Shown piece after piece: positions 51,439 to 60,176 of a stretch of DNA of 64,000 bases (positions within the stretch are counted from its first letter, which is position 1; each line of letters begins with the position of its first letter). The position numbers and the translations under genes are program-made. Source of the DNA: Streptomyces iakyrus (GTDB lineage: Bacteria > Actinomycetota > Actinomycetes > Streptomycetales > Streptomycetaceae); assembly GCF_000717055.1 (NCBI RefSeq), contig NZ_JNXI01000015.1, forward strand, positions 62,001-126,000, given 5' to 3'. The notes beneath the pieces were generated by a model. It was not told the origin of the DNA. It searched no databases and worked only from the letters and a program-made list of their open reading frames with translations.

Positions 51439-52137
51439 TCACCCCGTGGAACCGATCCCGGCCTCGCTCCATCCCCGCAGTACCGTCGTCACCGCCGCCG
51501 CGATCCGCCGCCGCGCCTCATGTCTGGGTACGCCGCTCATCAGCAGCCGGTCGTACGGCGTGTCCAGATGCCGTACCGACGCCACGACCGCCGAGGTCAC
51601 CGCGCCCTCGGTCAGCGCGCGCCCCGCAGCGCTGCGGCCCACCCGCCCGCTGCCCCGCTCCGAGGCGTGCAGGGCGATGGCCCGCGCCCGTGCGGCCGGG
51701 CACCCGGGGAACAGCCGGAGTATCTCCGCCGCGAAAACCTGCACGAACAGGGCGTCCTGAGCCGCCCGTCGCCGCGCGTCCCGCACCCGTCGCCGCCGTC
51801 GCGCCTCGGCGTCCGCGAGACACCGCTGCTCGGCCCGCGCGAGCGCCGCCTCCTCGACCAGAACTCCCTGCCGTTCGTACCGGCTTTTGCGCCGGTTGAA
51901 CCGCACGACCACCGCCGACAGCGTGCTCTCCTCCCGCGATCTGCGCGTCAGCGCGGTGTCGCCGCTCGGCAGGAACACCAGATGCCCGAGGTCGGCGCAG
52001 TCGAGGCAGCGCGGGGTGCCGTCCTCGAGGGCGAGCAGCGGCAGCGGTCCTCGGCGGCACTCGGCGCAGTACCGCCGCTTGAGGGGCTGGAAGACGAGAA
52101 GTCCGGTGAGGGACGGAAGCGTCGTGCGGGGGACCAT
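51439..52137 (-). CDS. DUF2293-type protein with N-terminal zinc-finger-like cysteines
   Basis: A 232-residue protein from ATG 52135-52137. The N-terminal part holds four cysteines in RRYCAECRRGPLPLL and PRCLDCADLG, a likely zinc ribbon. A basic helical region (EQRCLADAEARRRRRVRDARRR) follows, and the C-terminal part (IHDTPYDRLLM-like HLDTPYDRLLMSGVPRHEARRRI) fits DUF2293. It may bind nucleic acid. The frame extends far upstream over the uridine-kinase-like gene but that part is not coding. Confidence 0.75.
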   Translation of the reverse strand: MVPRTTLPSLTGLLVFQPLKRRYCAECRRGPLPLLALEDGTPRCLDCADLGHLVFLPSGDTALTRRSREESTLSAVVVRFNRRKSRYERQGVLVEEAALARAEQRCLADAEARRRRRVRDARRRAAQDALFVQVFAAEILRLFPGCPAARARAIALHASERGSGRVGRSAAGRALTEGAVTSAVVASVRHLDTPYDRLLMSGVPRHEARRRIAAAVTTVLRGWSEAGIGSTG

Positions 52138-52287
52138 AAGGGGCTCATTCCCCCTCACGGCGGCGCGAACTACGCACTCTGCAGCAGATCCTGGCGATCC
52201 GGCCACCACCCCTCCCGGGCGCCGGGGCCGCCGAGGTCCGGCCCCGTGTGTGGGTGGGACGCTTCCGGCCCGGCGGACTGACGCATC

Positions 52288-52929
52288 ATGGGCCGTGTGC
52301 GACTCGAAGCGATCACCTGGGAACGGCTCGGCGACCTGCTCGCCGAGCGCCTGCTCGACCTGAAGCCCGCCGACGGCGGTCCCTGGTCGCGCATCGCCAT
52401 CGACGGGGCGCCCGCCGCCCGCCCGGGAGACCTCGCCCACCGGGTCGGTGAGGCGCTGCGCGTACGCGGCCGCTCCTCGCTCGTCGTGGGCACGGAGGGC
52501 TTTCTGCGCCCCGCCTCCGTACGGCTCGAATACGGCCACCAGGACGTCGATGCCTACTACGACGGCTGGTACGACACCGGCGCCCTGTGGCGCGCGGTGT
52601 TCGGCCCGCTCGAAGCCGACGGGGACGGCCGCGTCCTGCCCGACCTGTGGGACCCGGCCGCCGACCGCGCCACCCGCAGCCCCTACGTCGAACTCCCGCC
52701 TGCCGGTGTGCTGTTGCTGCACGGGCCCTTCCTCCTTCGGCACTGGTTCCCCTTCGATCTGAGCGTCCACGTCCTCCTCTCCCCGGGCGCCCTCCGCCGC
52801 CGCACCCCCGAGGCCGAGCACTGGACCCTTCCGGCCTTCGAGCGCTACGAGCACGAGACGGACCCGGTGGGGACGGCGGACGTCCTGGTGCGGGCCGACG
52901 ATCCGCACCGCCCGGCGTGGAGCGGCTGA
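52288..52929 (+). CDS. Uridine-kinase-like protein without a P-loop
   Basis: A 213-residue protein from ATG 52288. Sequence such as RIAIDGAPAARPGDLAHRV, VGTEGFLRPASVRLEYGH and YYDGWYDTGALWR matches proteins called uridine kinase in Streptomyces. The expected Walker A GxxxxGK[ST] is replaced by GAPAARPG, with no Lys, so ordinary ATP-dependent kinase activity is doubtful. It is divergent from the DUF2293 gene. Confidence 0.75.
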   Translation: MGRVRLEAITWERLGDLLAERLLDLKPADGGPWSRIAIDGAPAARPGDLAHRVGEALRVRGRSSLVVGTEGFLRPASVRLEYGHQDVDAYYDGWYDTGALWRAVFGPLEADGDGRVLPDLWDPAADRATRSPYVELPPAGVLLLHGPFLLRHWFPFDLSVHVLLSPGALRRRTPEAEHWTLPAFERYEHETDPVGTADVLVRADDPHRPAWSG

Positions 52930-52980
52930 GCCCATGGCATGAAGCCCGGGCCCGGCGGCTGGGTCCTGCTCGGACCCCCC

Positions 52981-53020
52981 ATGCGGGCCCCATGCGGGCC
53001 CCATGCGGGCCCCATGCGGA
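52981..53020. repeat. 11-bp tandem repeat ATGCGGGCCCC x3.6
   Basis: Three full copies (52981-52991, 52992-53002, 53003-53013) and a partial fourth lie between the uridine-kinase-like and CBS genes. Confidence 0.85.
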
Positions 53021-53132
53021 CTCCCGGCGGGCTTCCGTGTGCGGGCATCCGGCGGCCCGGCGAGAATGAGGGGCGCCGGGACTCGCGGTGTGTCCTGCGC
53101 CGCGCCGGCCGTCCGGCACCGGGAGGTACTCC

Positions 53133-53561
53133 ATGACCACCGCCGGAGACATCATGCACCGCGGCGCCCAGTGGATCCCCGCGCACGAAACCCTCGACCG
53201 CGCCGCACAGCTCATGCGCGAGCTGAACGTCGGCGCCCTGCCCATCAGCGACGAGAACGAGCGGCTCTGCGGCATCCTCACCGACCGCGACATCGTCGTC
53301 GGATGCGTCGCCATGGGCCACGACCCCGCCCGGGTCACAGCGGGCGACATGGCCAAGGGAACGCCCCGCTGGATCGACGCGGACGCCGATGTCGGCGAGG
53401 TGCTGCGCGAGATGCGGGAGCACCGGATCCGCAGGCTGCCCGTGATCCGGGACAAGCGCCTGGTCGGCATGATCAGCGAAGCCGACCTGGCCCGGCATCT
53501 CGCGAAGGACCAGATCGCGTCCTGGGCGCAGAGCGTCTACGCCACGACCGCGATGCACTGA
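53133..53561 (+). CDS. CBS-domain pair protein
   Basis: A 142-residue protein from ATG 53133 with GGAGG at 6 nt. Two CBS domains fill it: about 8-62 (MHRGAQWIPAHETLDRAAQLM, LCGILTDRDIV) and 74-128 (ADVGEVLREMREHRIRRLPVI, VGMISEADLA). CBS pairs bind adenine nucleotides such as AMP, ATP or NAD and act as sensors. No enzymatic domain is attached, so it may regulate another protein. Convergent with corA. Confidence 0.92.
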   Translation: MTTAGDIMHRGAQWIPAHETLDRAAQLMRELNVGALPISDENERLCGILTDRDIVVGCVAMGHDPARVTAGDMAKGTPRWIDADADVGEVLREMREHRIRRLPVIRDKRLVGMISEADLARHLAKDQIASWAQSVYATTAMH

Positions 53562-53617
53562 CCTCGCTGATCACCCCACCGGCGCTCCGGAGCCCCGTCG
53601 CGGGTCACTCCCCGCCC

Positions 53618-54745
53618 TCAGAGCCAGCCGCTGCGCCGGAACCCCCGGTACAGGGCAACGCACGCCACGGATATCACGCCGATCACCATGCCGTAGCCGT
53701 ACCGCCAGTGCAGCTCCGGCATGTGCTCGAAGTTCATGCCGTAGACCCCGCAGACCATCGTCGGCACGGCGATGATCGCGGCCCACGCCGTGATCTTCCG
53801 CATGTCCTCGTTCTGCGCGACCGTGACCTGCGCGAGGTGCGCCTGGAGGATGGAGTTGAGCAGTTCGTCGAAGGCGGCGATCTGCTCCTTCGCCCGCAGC
53901 AGATGGTCCGAGACGTCACGGAAGTACGCCTGTATCTCCGGGTCGACCGCCCTGATCGGCCGGGTCGCGAGATCCTCCAGCGGCCGGCTGAGCGGCACCA
54001 CCGCCCGCTTCAGCTCCAGCAGTTCACGCTTGAGCTGGTAGATGCGCCCCGGGTCGGTCCGCGCGCCGGACTCCGAGAACACGTCCGTCTCGACCTGGTC
54101 GATGTCCGCCTGCACCGAGTCCGTGGCGGTCAGGTAGTCGTCGACCACATGGTCCGCGATCGCGTGCAGCACCGCCGAAGGGCCCTTGGCGAGCTGGCCG
54201 GGATCGGATTCCAGCTCCTCGCGCAGCGGGCCGAGCGAGCCGTGCCGGCCGTGCCGCACCGTGATCACGAAGTCAGCGCCGACGAACAGCATGATCTCAC
54301 CGGTGTTGACCACCTCGCTGGTGGCCGTCAGTTCCTCGTGCTCGACGTAGCAGACCGTCTTGAACACCGCGAAGAGCGTCTCGCCGTAGCGCTCCAGCTT
54401 GGGGCGCTGGTGCGCCTCGATCGCGTCCTCGACGGCCAGCGGGTGCAGGTCGAACAGTTCGGCGATGCCCGCGAACTCCTGGTCGGTGGGCTCGTGCAGA
54501 CCGAGCCAGACGAAGCCCTCCCGGTTCTTGCGCACCCGCTGCACGGTGTCCACCAGATCGCCGCGCGCGGGGGTGCGGACGCCGTCCCGGTACGTCACGC
54601 AGTTCACCACCGAGGAGCCCAGCGGGGACCGGGCCGGGTGACTCAAGTCGACGCGCGGGCGCCGCCGGGCCAGCCGAGCCACCTTGCGCAGGCCGCCGAC
54701 GCCGCCGAGGCTCGTGACCTTCCGCAGATTCCCTGCCATGGACAT
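53618..54745 (-). CDS. corA: CorA-family magnesium/cobalt transporter
   Basis: A 375-residue protein. ATG 54743-54745 follows AAGGAG at 6 nt; a second ATG two codons on is also usable. The large N-terminal domain contains LHPLAVEDAIEAHQRPKLERY and FITVRHG-type sequence (ADFVITVRHGRHG). Two C-terminal membrane helices follow, with the diagnostic YGMNFEHMPEL (GMN) after the first. CorA forms a pentameric Mg2+ channel. Alone in its transcript. Confidence 0.95.
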   Translation of the reverse strand: MSMAGNLRKVTSLGGVGGLRKVARLARRRPRVDLSHPARSPLGSSVVNCVTYRDGVRTPARGDLVDTVQRVRKNREGFVWLGLHEPTDQEFAGIAELFDLHPLAVEDAIEAHQRPKLERYGETLFAVFKTVCYVEHEELTATSEVVNTGEIMLFVGADFVITVRHGRHGSLGPLREELESDPGQLAKGPSAVLHAIADHVVDDYLTATDSVQADIDQVETDVFSESGARTDPGRIYQLKRELLELKRAVVPLSRPLEDLATRPIRAVDPEIQAYFRDVSDHLLRAKEQIAAFDELLNSILQAHLAQVTVAQNEDMRKITAWAAIIAVPTMVCGVYGMNFEHMPELHWRYGYGMVIGVISVACVALYRGFRRSGWL

Positions 54746-55080
54746 CCGGATCTCCTTGCGTGGAACCTCTCGCGCCGTCCCTGCGCCTTGCCGCGCCAGT
54801 CTGCCAGGCCTGCGTGAGCTGCGGGTAAGCCTGTGGATACGACTCATTCCGCTTGGTTCCCGGCTGTGGACGGACGACGCTTCCAGGCCCCGCGGCTCTG
54901 CTGGATCGACGCATTTCCGTGCCGGGCGGTTCTTGGCAGGGAGCGTGCGAGGCGGGTTTGCGTGCGGAGGCGGTCTCCATGTGGAAGGGCCTCCGTGCAG
55001 AAGGTGCCTCCGTGCGGAAGGGCCCCCGTGCCGGAGCGTCGGCGAGTATGGACAAGTCGGACAACTGGGATGATCGAGGC
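54746..55080. other. Divergent spacer with 16-17 bp repeats
   Basis: 335 bases between corA and the methyltransferase gene, no gene visible. Near 54975-55040 the motif CTCCGTGCGGAAGGGC recurs: 54975-54990 (CTCCATGTGGAAGGGC), 54991-55007 and 55008-55023, then a decayed fourth copy. The rest has no clear structure; promoters for both genes must lie here. Confidence 0.55.
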
Positions 55081-55872
55081 ATGACGCGAACCGACGGGTA
55101 CCTCCTCGCCAACCGGCAGACCGAGGCGGCAGAGCACTTCAGCGCCTTCGCCGCTCTCTTCGACCCCACGACCTTCCGGCACCTCGAAGCGCTCGGCGTC
55201 GGATCCGGCTGGCGGTGCTGGGAGGTCGGTGCCGGTACCACCGTGGTGTCCTGGCTGGCGAAGAAGGTCGGCCCGACCGGACGCGTCATCGCGACCGACA
55301 CCGACACCTCACGGCTCGCCACCGCAGCCAGGCCACCGGTCGAGGTGAGGGCGCACGACATCGGCTCCCAGGAGCCGCCGGGGGAGGGCTTCGACCTGGT
55401 GCACGCCCGCCTCGCCCTCGTCCATGTGACCGACAGGGAAAGGGCGTTGCGGTCCATGGTCGAGGCGCTGCGCCCCGGCGGCCGCCTCCTTGTCGAGGAC
55501 GCCGACCCCGCCCTTCAGCCGCTGCTCTGCCCCGACGAGTACGGCCCGGAGCAGCAGCTCGCGAACCGGCTGCGGCAGGGCTTCCGCAGTCTGCTCGCCG
55601 ATCGCGGGACGGACCTGCCGTGCGGCCGCACCCTGCCGCGGCTGCTCCGGGAGGCCGGACTGAGCCGGGTCCAGGCCGACGCCTACTTCCCCCTCACCTC
55701 GCCGGCCTGCGCCGCCCTGGAGTCCGTCACGATCCGGCAGATCCGCGACCAGCTCGTCACGGCCGGCCTCGCCACGGACCAGGAGATCGACCGGCACCTC
55801 GGGAACGTCACGTCCGGTGCGCTCGACCTGACGACGGCGCCGATGATCTCGGCGTGGGGGAGGAAGCAGTAG
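55081..55872 (+). CDS. SAM-dependent methyltransferase
   Basis: A 263-residue protein from ATG 55081. Motif I is CWEVGAGTTVVSWLAKKVG, followed by VIATDTDTSRL and FDLVHARLALVHVTDRERAL, and RPGGRLLVEDADP. It resembles UbiE-like small-molecule methyltransferases. The open frame continues upstream, but over the repeat region, so the ATG is preferred although its ribosome site (GATCGAGG) is modest. Substrate unknown. Confidence 0.87.
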   Translation: MTRTDGYLLANRQTEAAEHFSAFAALFDPTTFRHLEALGVGSGWRCWEVGAGTTVVSWLAKKVGPTGRVIATDTDTSRLATAARPPVEVRAHDIGSQEPPGEGFDLVHARLALVHVTDRERALRSMVEALRPGGRLLVEDADPALQPLLCPDEYGPEQQLANRLRQGFRSLLADRGTDLPCGRTLPRLLREAGLSRVQADAYFPLTSPACAALESVTIRQIRDQLVTAGLATDQEIDRHLGNVTSGALDLTTAPMISAWGRKQ

Positions 55873-55927
55873 CGAGGGTGCGGCAGGGGCGTTCAATCGG
55901 GCAGGGGTACCAGTTCGGCTGTGGCGG

Positions 55928-56947
55928 TCAGTCGGGCAGGGGCGGTCTGCCGCCCACCTGCTCCACCGCTCGCGCGCCCGCCCGGCAGCCCTCCGCCGCG
56001 GCATCGTCCGGCCCGGTACCCGCGAGCAGGGCGGCGAGGAACGCGCCGGTGAAGGCATCACCGGCGCCGGTCGTGTCCCGTGGCATCGCCGGTGCGGCCG
56101 GAACGCGGGCGCGTACCTTCCCCGAGCGGGCCACGACGGCTCCCTCGTGCCCCTGCTTGACGACGACCAGCGGCACGCGCAGGCTCAGCCCGGCCGCCGC
56201 CTCGGCCGCATCGGCCAGGCCGGTCAGCAGGCACGCCTCGTCCCGGCTGGGCAGCAGGACGTCCACGCCCTCGACGAGCGCCAGGAACCGCTCGGCGCCC
56301 AGCTCCGCGAGGAACCCCGCCGAAGCCGGGTCGAGACTCACCGGCACGCCACGCGCGCGGGCGGCTTTCAGTGCCACGGCCACCAGAGCCCGGCTCGACT
56401 CGGAGAACAGGAGGTAGCCCGACAGGTGCAGCCGGGCCACGCCGTCGAGCAGCGCGTCCGACCAGTCGGAGGGCCCGAGCCGTCCCGACGCGCCGCTGTC
56501 GGTGAGGAACGTCCGCTCCGCCGCAGCGCCCCCGTCGACCATGCAGATCACCGTGCCGGTCGGCACCAGCGGGTCGACGACGAGCTGCGGCCGCACCCCC
56601 TGGGCGACCAGCTCCCGCTCGTGCCAGGCAGCCGCATCCGTCCCGACCCTCCCGAGCAGCCGTACGTCCGCCGCACCCCGGTGGGCCGCCCAGCACGCCA
56701 CGTTGGCGCCCGCACCGCCCGCCACCGTCCGGATCGACGCAGTCGTGTCCGTGCCGGCCGCGAGCGGCCCCGCGTGCCGCGCGACGACATCCGTGATGAC
56801 GTCCCCGATCACCAGCAACCCCCGGCCCGCCGCCGCGCCCGTACCCGCGGAGCCCGTACCCGCGGGTCCGGTACCCGCAGGGTCCGTTCCCCCCGGTCCC
56901 CTCGGGCCCGTGCCCTCTCCGCGTCCGGTCCCGCCGTCCGCCGTCAT
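55928..56947 (-). CDS. psuK: PfkB-family kinase, probable pseudouridine kinase
   Basis: A 339-residue ribokinase-like protein from ATG 56945-56947, overlapping the psuG stop (ATGA). A Gly/Thr/Pro tail of PAGTG repeats (15-bp DNA repeats) precedes the domain start GLLVIGDVITDVVARHAG. Signature 1 is VAGGAGANVACWAA and signature 2 is RDTTGAGDAFTGAFLAALL with the catalytic Asp. Coupling to psuG indicates phosphorylation of pseudouridine at the 5' position. Confidence 0.87.
   Translation of the reverse strand: MTADGGTGRGEGTGPRGPGGTDPAGTGPAGTGSAGTGAAAGRGLLVIGDVITDVVARHAGPLAAGTDTTASIRTVAGGAGANVACWAAHRGAADVRLLGRVGTDAAAWHERELVAQGVRPQLVVDPLVPTGTVICMVDGGAAAERTFLTDSGASGRLGPSDWSDALLDGVARLHLSGYLLFSESSRALVAVALKAARARGVPVSLDPASAGFLAELGAERFLALVEGVDVLLPSRDEACLLTGLADAAEAAAGLSLRVPLVVVKQGHEGAVVARSGKVRARVPAAPAMPRDTTGAGDAFTGAFLAALLAGTGPDDAAAEGCRAGARAVEQVGGRPPLPD
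56838..56882 (-). repeat. 15-bp coding repeats in psuK
   Basis: CCCGTACCCGCGGAG (56838-56852), CCCGTACCCGCGGGT (56853-56867) and CCGGTACCCGCAGGG (56868-56882) encode PAGTG/SAGTG units in the extra N-terminal tail of the kinase. Confidence 0.75.
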
Positions 56948-57852
56948 CCCCGGGCCCAGGCCGCCGCGATCCGTGCCGCCAGGCGTACGTTGCCGCGGAC
57001 CGCCGCCAGGTTGGCGCTCAGGGAGGCACCGTCGGTGTGCCGCACCAGATGGTCGAGCAGGAAGGGCGTGACCGCCTGGCCGGTGATGCCCTGCTCCGCA
57101 CAGGCGCGCAGTGCGTCCGCGAGCACGCGTGCGTGCAGGTCCGGATCGAGCTGCTCCTCCTCGGGGACGGGGTTGGCGACGATCAGCGCCGACTCCGGCC
57201 CGCCGAGGGTCTCCTGGGCCGCCATGACGCCCGCCACCTGCTCCGGCGTCCCCAGCGTCCAGTCCACCGGATGCCCCGAGTCGGAGAGGTAGAAGCCGGG
57301 GAATCGGTCCGTGCCGTAACCGGCCACCGCGACACCCAGCGTCTCCAGCCGCTGCAGGGTCGCCGGCACGTCCAGGATCGACTTCACCCCGGCGCACACC
57401 ACCGTGATGCGCGTGCGAGCCAGCAGCCCCAGGTCGGCCGACTCGTCCTGAGTCACCGTCCACTCCCGGTGCACCCCGCCCAGTCCACCCGTCGCGAAGA
57501 CCCGCACGCCCGCCAGTGCCGCCAGCAGCGCGGTCGCCGACACCGTGGTCGCTCCGCTCGCTCCCGACGCCACCGCGAGCGGCAGGTCGCGGTGGCCGAG
57601 CTTGCGGATCCCGTCCTCGTTCGCGACGCGTTCCAGCTGCTCCTTGTCCAGGCCCACATGAGGACGCCCGTCCAGCACGGCGATCGTGGCAGGCACCGCG
57701 CCCTCCTGCCGCACGGCCGTCTCCAGCTCCAGCGCGACCTGGAGATTGCGCGGCCGCGGCAGCCCGTGGGCGATGATCGTGGACTCCAGGGCCACGACCG
57801 GCCGGCGCGCGTCGATCGCTTCCCGCACTTCCTCGGACACCACCAGCACCAC
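56944..57852 (-). CDS. psuG: Pseudouridine-5'-phosphate glycosidase
   Basis: A 302-residue enzyme that splits pseudouridine 5'-phosphate to uracil and ribose 5-phosphate. Family motifs are all present: VALESTIIAHGLPRP with Glu23, SGASGATTVSAT, FATGGLGGVHR, VVCAGVKSILDVPATLQ with Lys157, and VANPVPEEEQ. GTG 57850-57852 follows AGGAGG. It precedes psuK with a 4-bp overlap; together they form the standard two-gene pathway for reuse of RNA-derived pseudouridine. No dedicated transporter is adjacent. Confidence 0.95.
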   Translation of the reverse strand: MVLVVSEEVREAIDARRPVVALESTIIAHGLPRPRNLQVALELETAVRQEGAVPATIAVLDGRPHVGLDKEQLERVANEDGIRKLGHRDLPLAVASGASGATTVSATALLAALAGVRVFATGGLGGVHREWTVTQDESADLGLLARTRITVVCAGVKSILDVPATLQRLETLGVAVAGYGTDRFPGFYLSDSGHPVDWTLGTPEQVAGVMAAQETLGGPESALIVANPVPEEEQLDPDLHARVLADALRACAEQGITGQAVTPFLLDHLVRHTDGASLSANLAAVRGNVRLAARIAAAWARG

Positions 57853-57957
57853 GCGCCTGCCTCCTGTCGGTCAGTCGTTCCCCTCCCTCATCTCTGGCGG
57901 GTGGCGCGCCGGGCCAAACCCTTGCGGGGCGACGGCGTCGTGACGAGCCTGGAGGGC

Positions 57958-58386
57958 ATGACGGATCACATACCGCGTCTCGACCACGTCGTCCTCTGGG
58001 TGCGCGACCCGCTCGCCGCCGTCGACTTCTACGAGAAGGCCGTCGGCCTTGAGGCCGTCAGGCTCGCGGAGTTCGCTGCGGATGAGGTGCCGTTCCCGTC
58101 CGTGCGGGTCAGCGACGACACCATCCTCGACCTCATGCCCCTGAGCTTCGCGGAGCGCATGAGGATGCTGCCCGGCTCCGCCGACAGCGCGGGGCATCCG
58201 GTCAACCACGTCTGCCTGTCCCTGCCTCGCGGCGACTTCGACGCCCTCCTGAGCCGGCTGGCGGACCACTCCGTACCGATGTCGGACCTCGCACACGGCT
58301 CCTTCGGAGCCCGGGGCAAGGCCACGCGCAGCTTCTACTTCCGCGATCCGGACGGCAACGTCTTCGAAGCCCGGCACTACGACTGA
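57958..58386 (+). CDS. VOC-superfamily protein
   Basis: A 142-residue glyoxalase/bleomycin-resistance/dioxygenase-fold protein from ATG 57958 behind GGAGGG. It starts RLDHVVLWVRDPLAAVDFYEKAVGLEAV (first beta-alpha-beta unit) and ends FYFRDPDGNVFEARHYD with the conserved metal-site Glu. Function within the superfamily cannot be told. Divergent from psuG, 105 nt apart. Confidence 0.88.
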   Translation: MTDHIPRLDHVVLWVRDPLAAVDFYEKAVGLEAVRLAEFAADEVPFPSVRVSDDTILDLMPLSFAERMRMLPGSADSAGHPVNHVCLSLPRGDFDALLSRLADHSVPMSDLAHGSFGARGKATRSFYFRDPDGNVFEARHYD

Positions 58387-58406
58387 CCGAGCCGCGAATC
58401 GCCGCA

Positions 58407-58961
58407 TCAGAAGAGCGGCTCGGGCAGCACCCCTTCCAGAGCCAGCAGCCTCCGCTTGGTCTCCAGGCCGCCGCCGAAGCCGCCGATGCCGCCGCCGCTC
58501 TCGACCACCCGGTGACAGGGCACCACCACCGGCAGGGGATTGGCTCCCATCGCCATACCCACGGCCTGGGCGGCGCCCGGCTGGCCGACCCGCCCGGCCA
58601 GGTCGCCGTACCCGACGACGGTGCCGTACGGGACGCCCGAGGCCAGTTCACGCAGGACCTCCCGGTTGAAGCCGGAGATCAGCGACCAGTCGAGCGGCAG
58701 GTCGAAGTCGCGTCGTTCACCCGCGAAGTAGGCCTCGACCTGGCGTATCGCCTCGGCCAGCAGCGGGGAGCCGGGCGCCTCGACGGGCTCGGTGCCCAGT
58801 CGCGACGCCAGCCGCTCGACCGCCCGGTCCCGCACGGCGTCCGTGGCGTGGAAAACGACGTTGACCAGGCCCTCCCGGCTCGCGGCCAGCAGCAACGGCC
58901 CGATCCCGCTCTCGACGACCGCCCACACCACCCGCGGCTCGACCTGCCCTTGGCTGTCCAT
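58407..58961 (-). CDS. ogt: Methylated-DNA-[protein]-cysteine S-methyltransferase
   Basis: A 184-residue repair protein that takes the methyl group from O6-methylguanine onto its own Cys. The active site VVVPCHRVVESGGGIGGFGGGLETKRRLL and the helix-turn-helix FNREVLRELASGVPYGTVVGYGDLA are typical (the two motifs are adjacent). ATG 58959-58961 preferred over a GTG ten codons upstream. No Ada regulatory domain. Convergent with the VOC gene. Confidence 0.94.
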   Translation of the reverse strand: MDSQGQVEPRVVWAVVESGIGPLLLAASREGLVNVVFHATDAVRDRAVERLASRLGTEPVEAPGSPLLAEAIRQVEAYFAGERRDFDLPLDWSLISGFNREVLRELASGVPYGTVVGYGDLAGRVGQPGAAQAVGMAMGANPLPVVVPCHRVVESGGGIGGFGGGLETKRRLLALEGVLPEPLF

Positions 58962-59014
58962 GCGCCCCACAGTAGGACCCGCCACTGACAACGCCGTCCG
59001 CCCGGCGCGTGCGA

Positions 59015-59887
59015 TCAGCCGCTCACGGCCTTCCGCACCACATCCGGCCGGTTGGCGATGATCCCGTCGACCCCGTACCCGGCGATCCGCCGGGCCGTCC
59101 TGGCGTCGTCGACCGTCCAGGCGAAGACCTCCAGCCGGCGGCCGTGCGGTCCGTCGAACGCCTGCACCGAGGACACGTACGCCGGGGAGAGCGAGCTGTA
59201 CGAGGGGTTGATCTGGTCGGCGAACTCGGCGACGTCGAGCAGGTCCGACACCCGCGGAGTCCCCAGGAGGGCTGTCTTCACGCCGGGCTTCAGCTCGTGC
59301 ACGGTCCGCACACTGTCCGCGCTGAAGCTCTGCACGATCAGCCGGCCCGCCAGGTGCGACCGGTCGAGCCAGCCCTCGTTGCTGAGGACCTTCAGCGTCT
59401 GCCGCTCGATGCCGGGGTACAGCTCCGGGTTCTTGATCTCCAGGAGCAGCTTCTGGTGATGCCGCTCCAAGCGGTGCACGAACTGCTCCAGCGTCGGCAC
59501 GCGCGCGCCCGCGTACACGGGTCCGAACCAGCTGCCCGCGTCCAGCCGGGCGATCTCCGCTGCGGTGAAGTCCTTCACCTTCCAGGGAGCCCGGCCGGGG
59601 AAGACCTCCTCGGCGTCGGTGGTGCGCCGCAGGTTGTCGTCGTGGAGGACGACCAGCTCGCCGTCCCTTGTCCGCTGCACGTCGTTCTCCACCCAGCGGA
59701 TGCCCAGTTCCGCCGCCCTGTCCACGGCGGCCAGGGTGTTCTCGGGCGCGTACGCGGAGGCACCCCGGTGCGCGATGACCAGCGGCGACGTGCTGCTTCC
59801 CGCGGCTTGCGCGGGGGAGGCGGGGAACAGCAGTGCGGCGGTCCCCAGGAGTGCGGTGGTGGAGGCGGCAACAGCGCGCGCGTGCAT
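59015..59887 (-). CDS. glpQ: Secreted glycerophosphodiester phosphodiesterase
   Basis: A 290-residue exported enzyme from ATG 59885-59887 with GAGGAG at 6 nt. The signal peptide is HARAVAASTTALLGTAALLF..SPAQAA. The GDPD domain shows IAHRGASAYAPENTLAAV, VENDVQRTRDGELVVLHDD and LEIKNPELY. It releases glycerol 3-phosphate from glycerophosphodiesters outside the cell. A PHO-box-like repeat lies 79 nt upstream. From memory, a glpQ gene at this place in S. coelicolor is PhoP-dependent. Confidence 0.93.
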   Translation of the reverse strand: MHARAVAASTTALLGTAALLFPASPAQAAGSSTSPLVIAHRGASAYAPENTLAAVDRAAELGIRWVENDVQRTRDGELVVLHDDNLRRTTDAEEVFPGRAPWKVKDFTAAEIARLDAGSWFGPVYAGARVPTLEQFVHRLERHHQKLLLEIKNPELYPGIERQTLKVLSNEGWLDRSHLAGRLIVQSFSADSVRTVHELKPGVKTALLGTPRVSDLLDVAEFADQINPSYSSLSPAYVSSVQAFDGPHGRRLEVFAWTVDDARTARRIAGYGVDGIIANRPDVVRKAVSG

Positions 59888-59965
59888 GCGTACTCCTCGC
59901 GACGAGCGATCGGCGACATCACAGACAGCACAACTGTGACAGCAGAGGGTCAACGCGAGAGGGGT

Positions 59966-59987
59966 ACAGGATGACCACACGTTGAAC
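59966..59987 (-). promoter_or_regulatory. PHO-box-like direct repeat upstream of glpQ
   Basis: Read on the minus strand, GTTCAACGTGT and GGTCATCCTGT stand next to each other as two 11-nt units, matching the two-unit layout of Streptomyces PhoP sites (consensus near G(G/T)TCAYYY). It is 79 nt upstream of glpQ. Confidence 0.55.
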
Positions 59988-60100
59988 GGAGATCACCCAA
60001 CTCCGCTCACTGGTACCGCACAACTGCGGCAGGGGCGTGTTTCTTTGCCGGAAAGTCGTTCGACCATTCCGGTGGGGGTCATACTCTCTGCGTCAACCCT

Positions 60101-60116
60101 GACCGCTCGTGCGGTC
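60101..60116 (+). other. Small perfect hairpin in the MHYT gene leader
   Basis: GACCGC-TCGT-GCGGTC, a 6-bp stem with a tetraloop, 60 nt upstream of the MHYT gene start. Could be leader structure or operator. Confidence 0.35.
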
Positions 60117-60176
60117 CTGGGAGGGGGCGTACATCAGGAATTCCGGGACGTACACGGGCGGGAAGGGCAGCCGCGC

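Noticed and set aside
52138..53004. Long upstream extension of the DUF2293 frame
   Set aside because: Antisense to the uridine-kinase-like gene and without family similarity.
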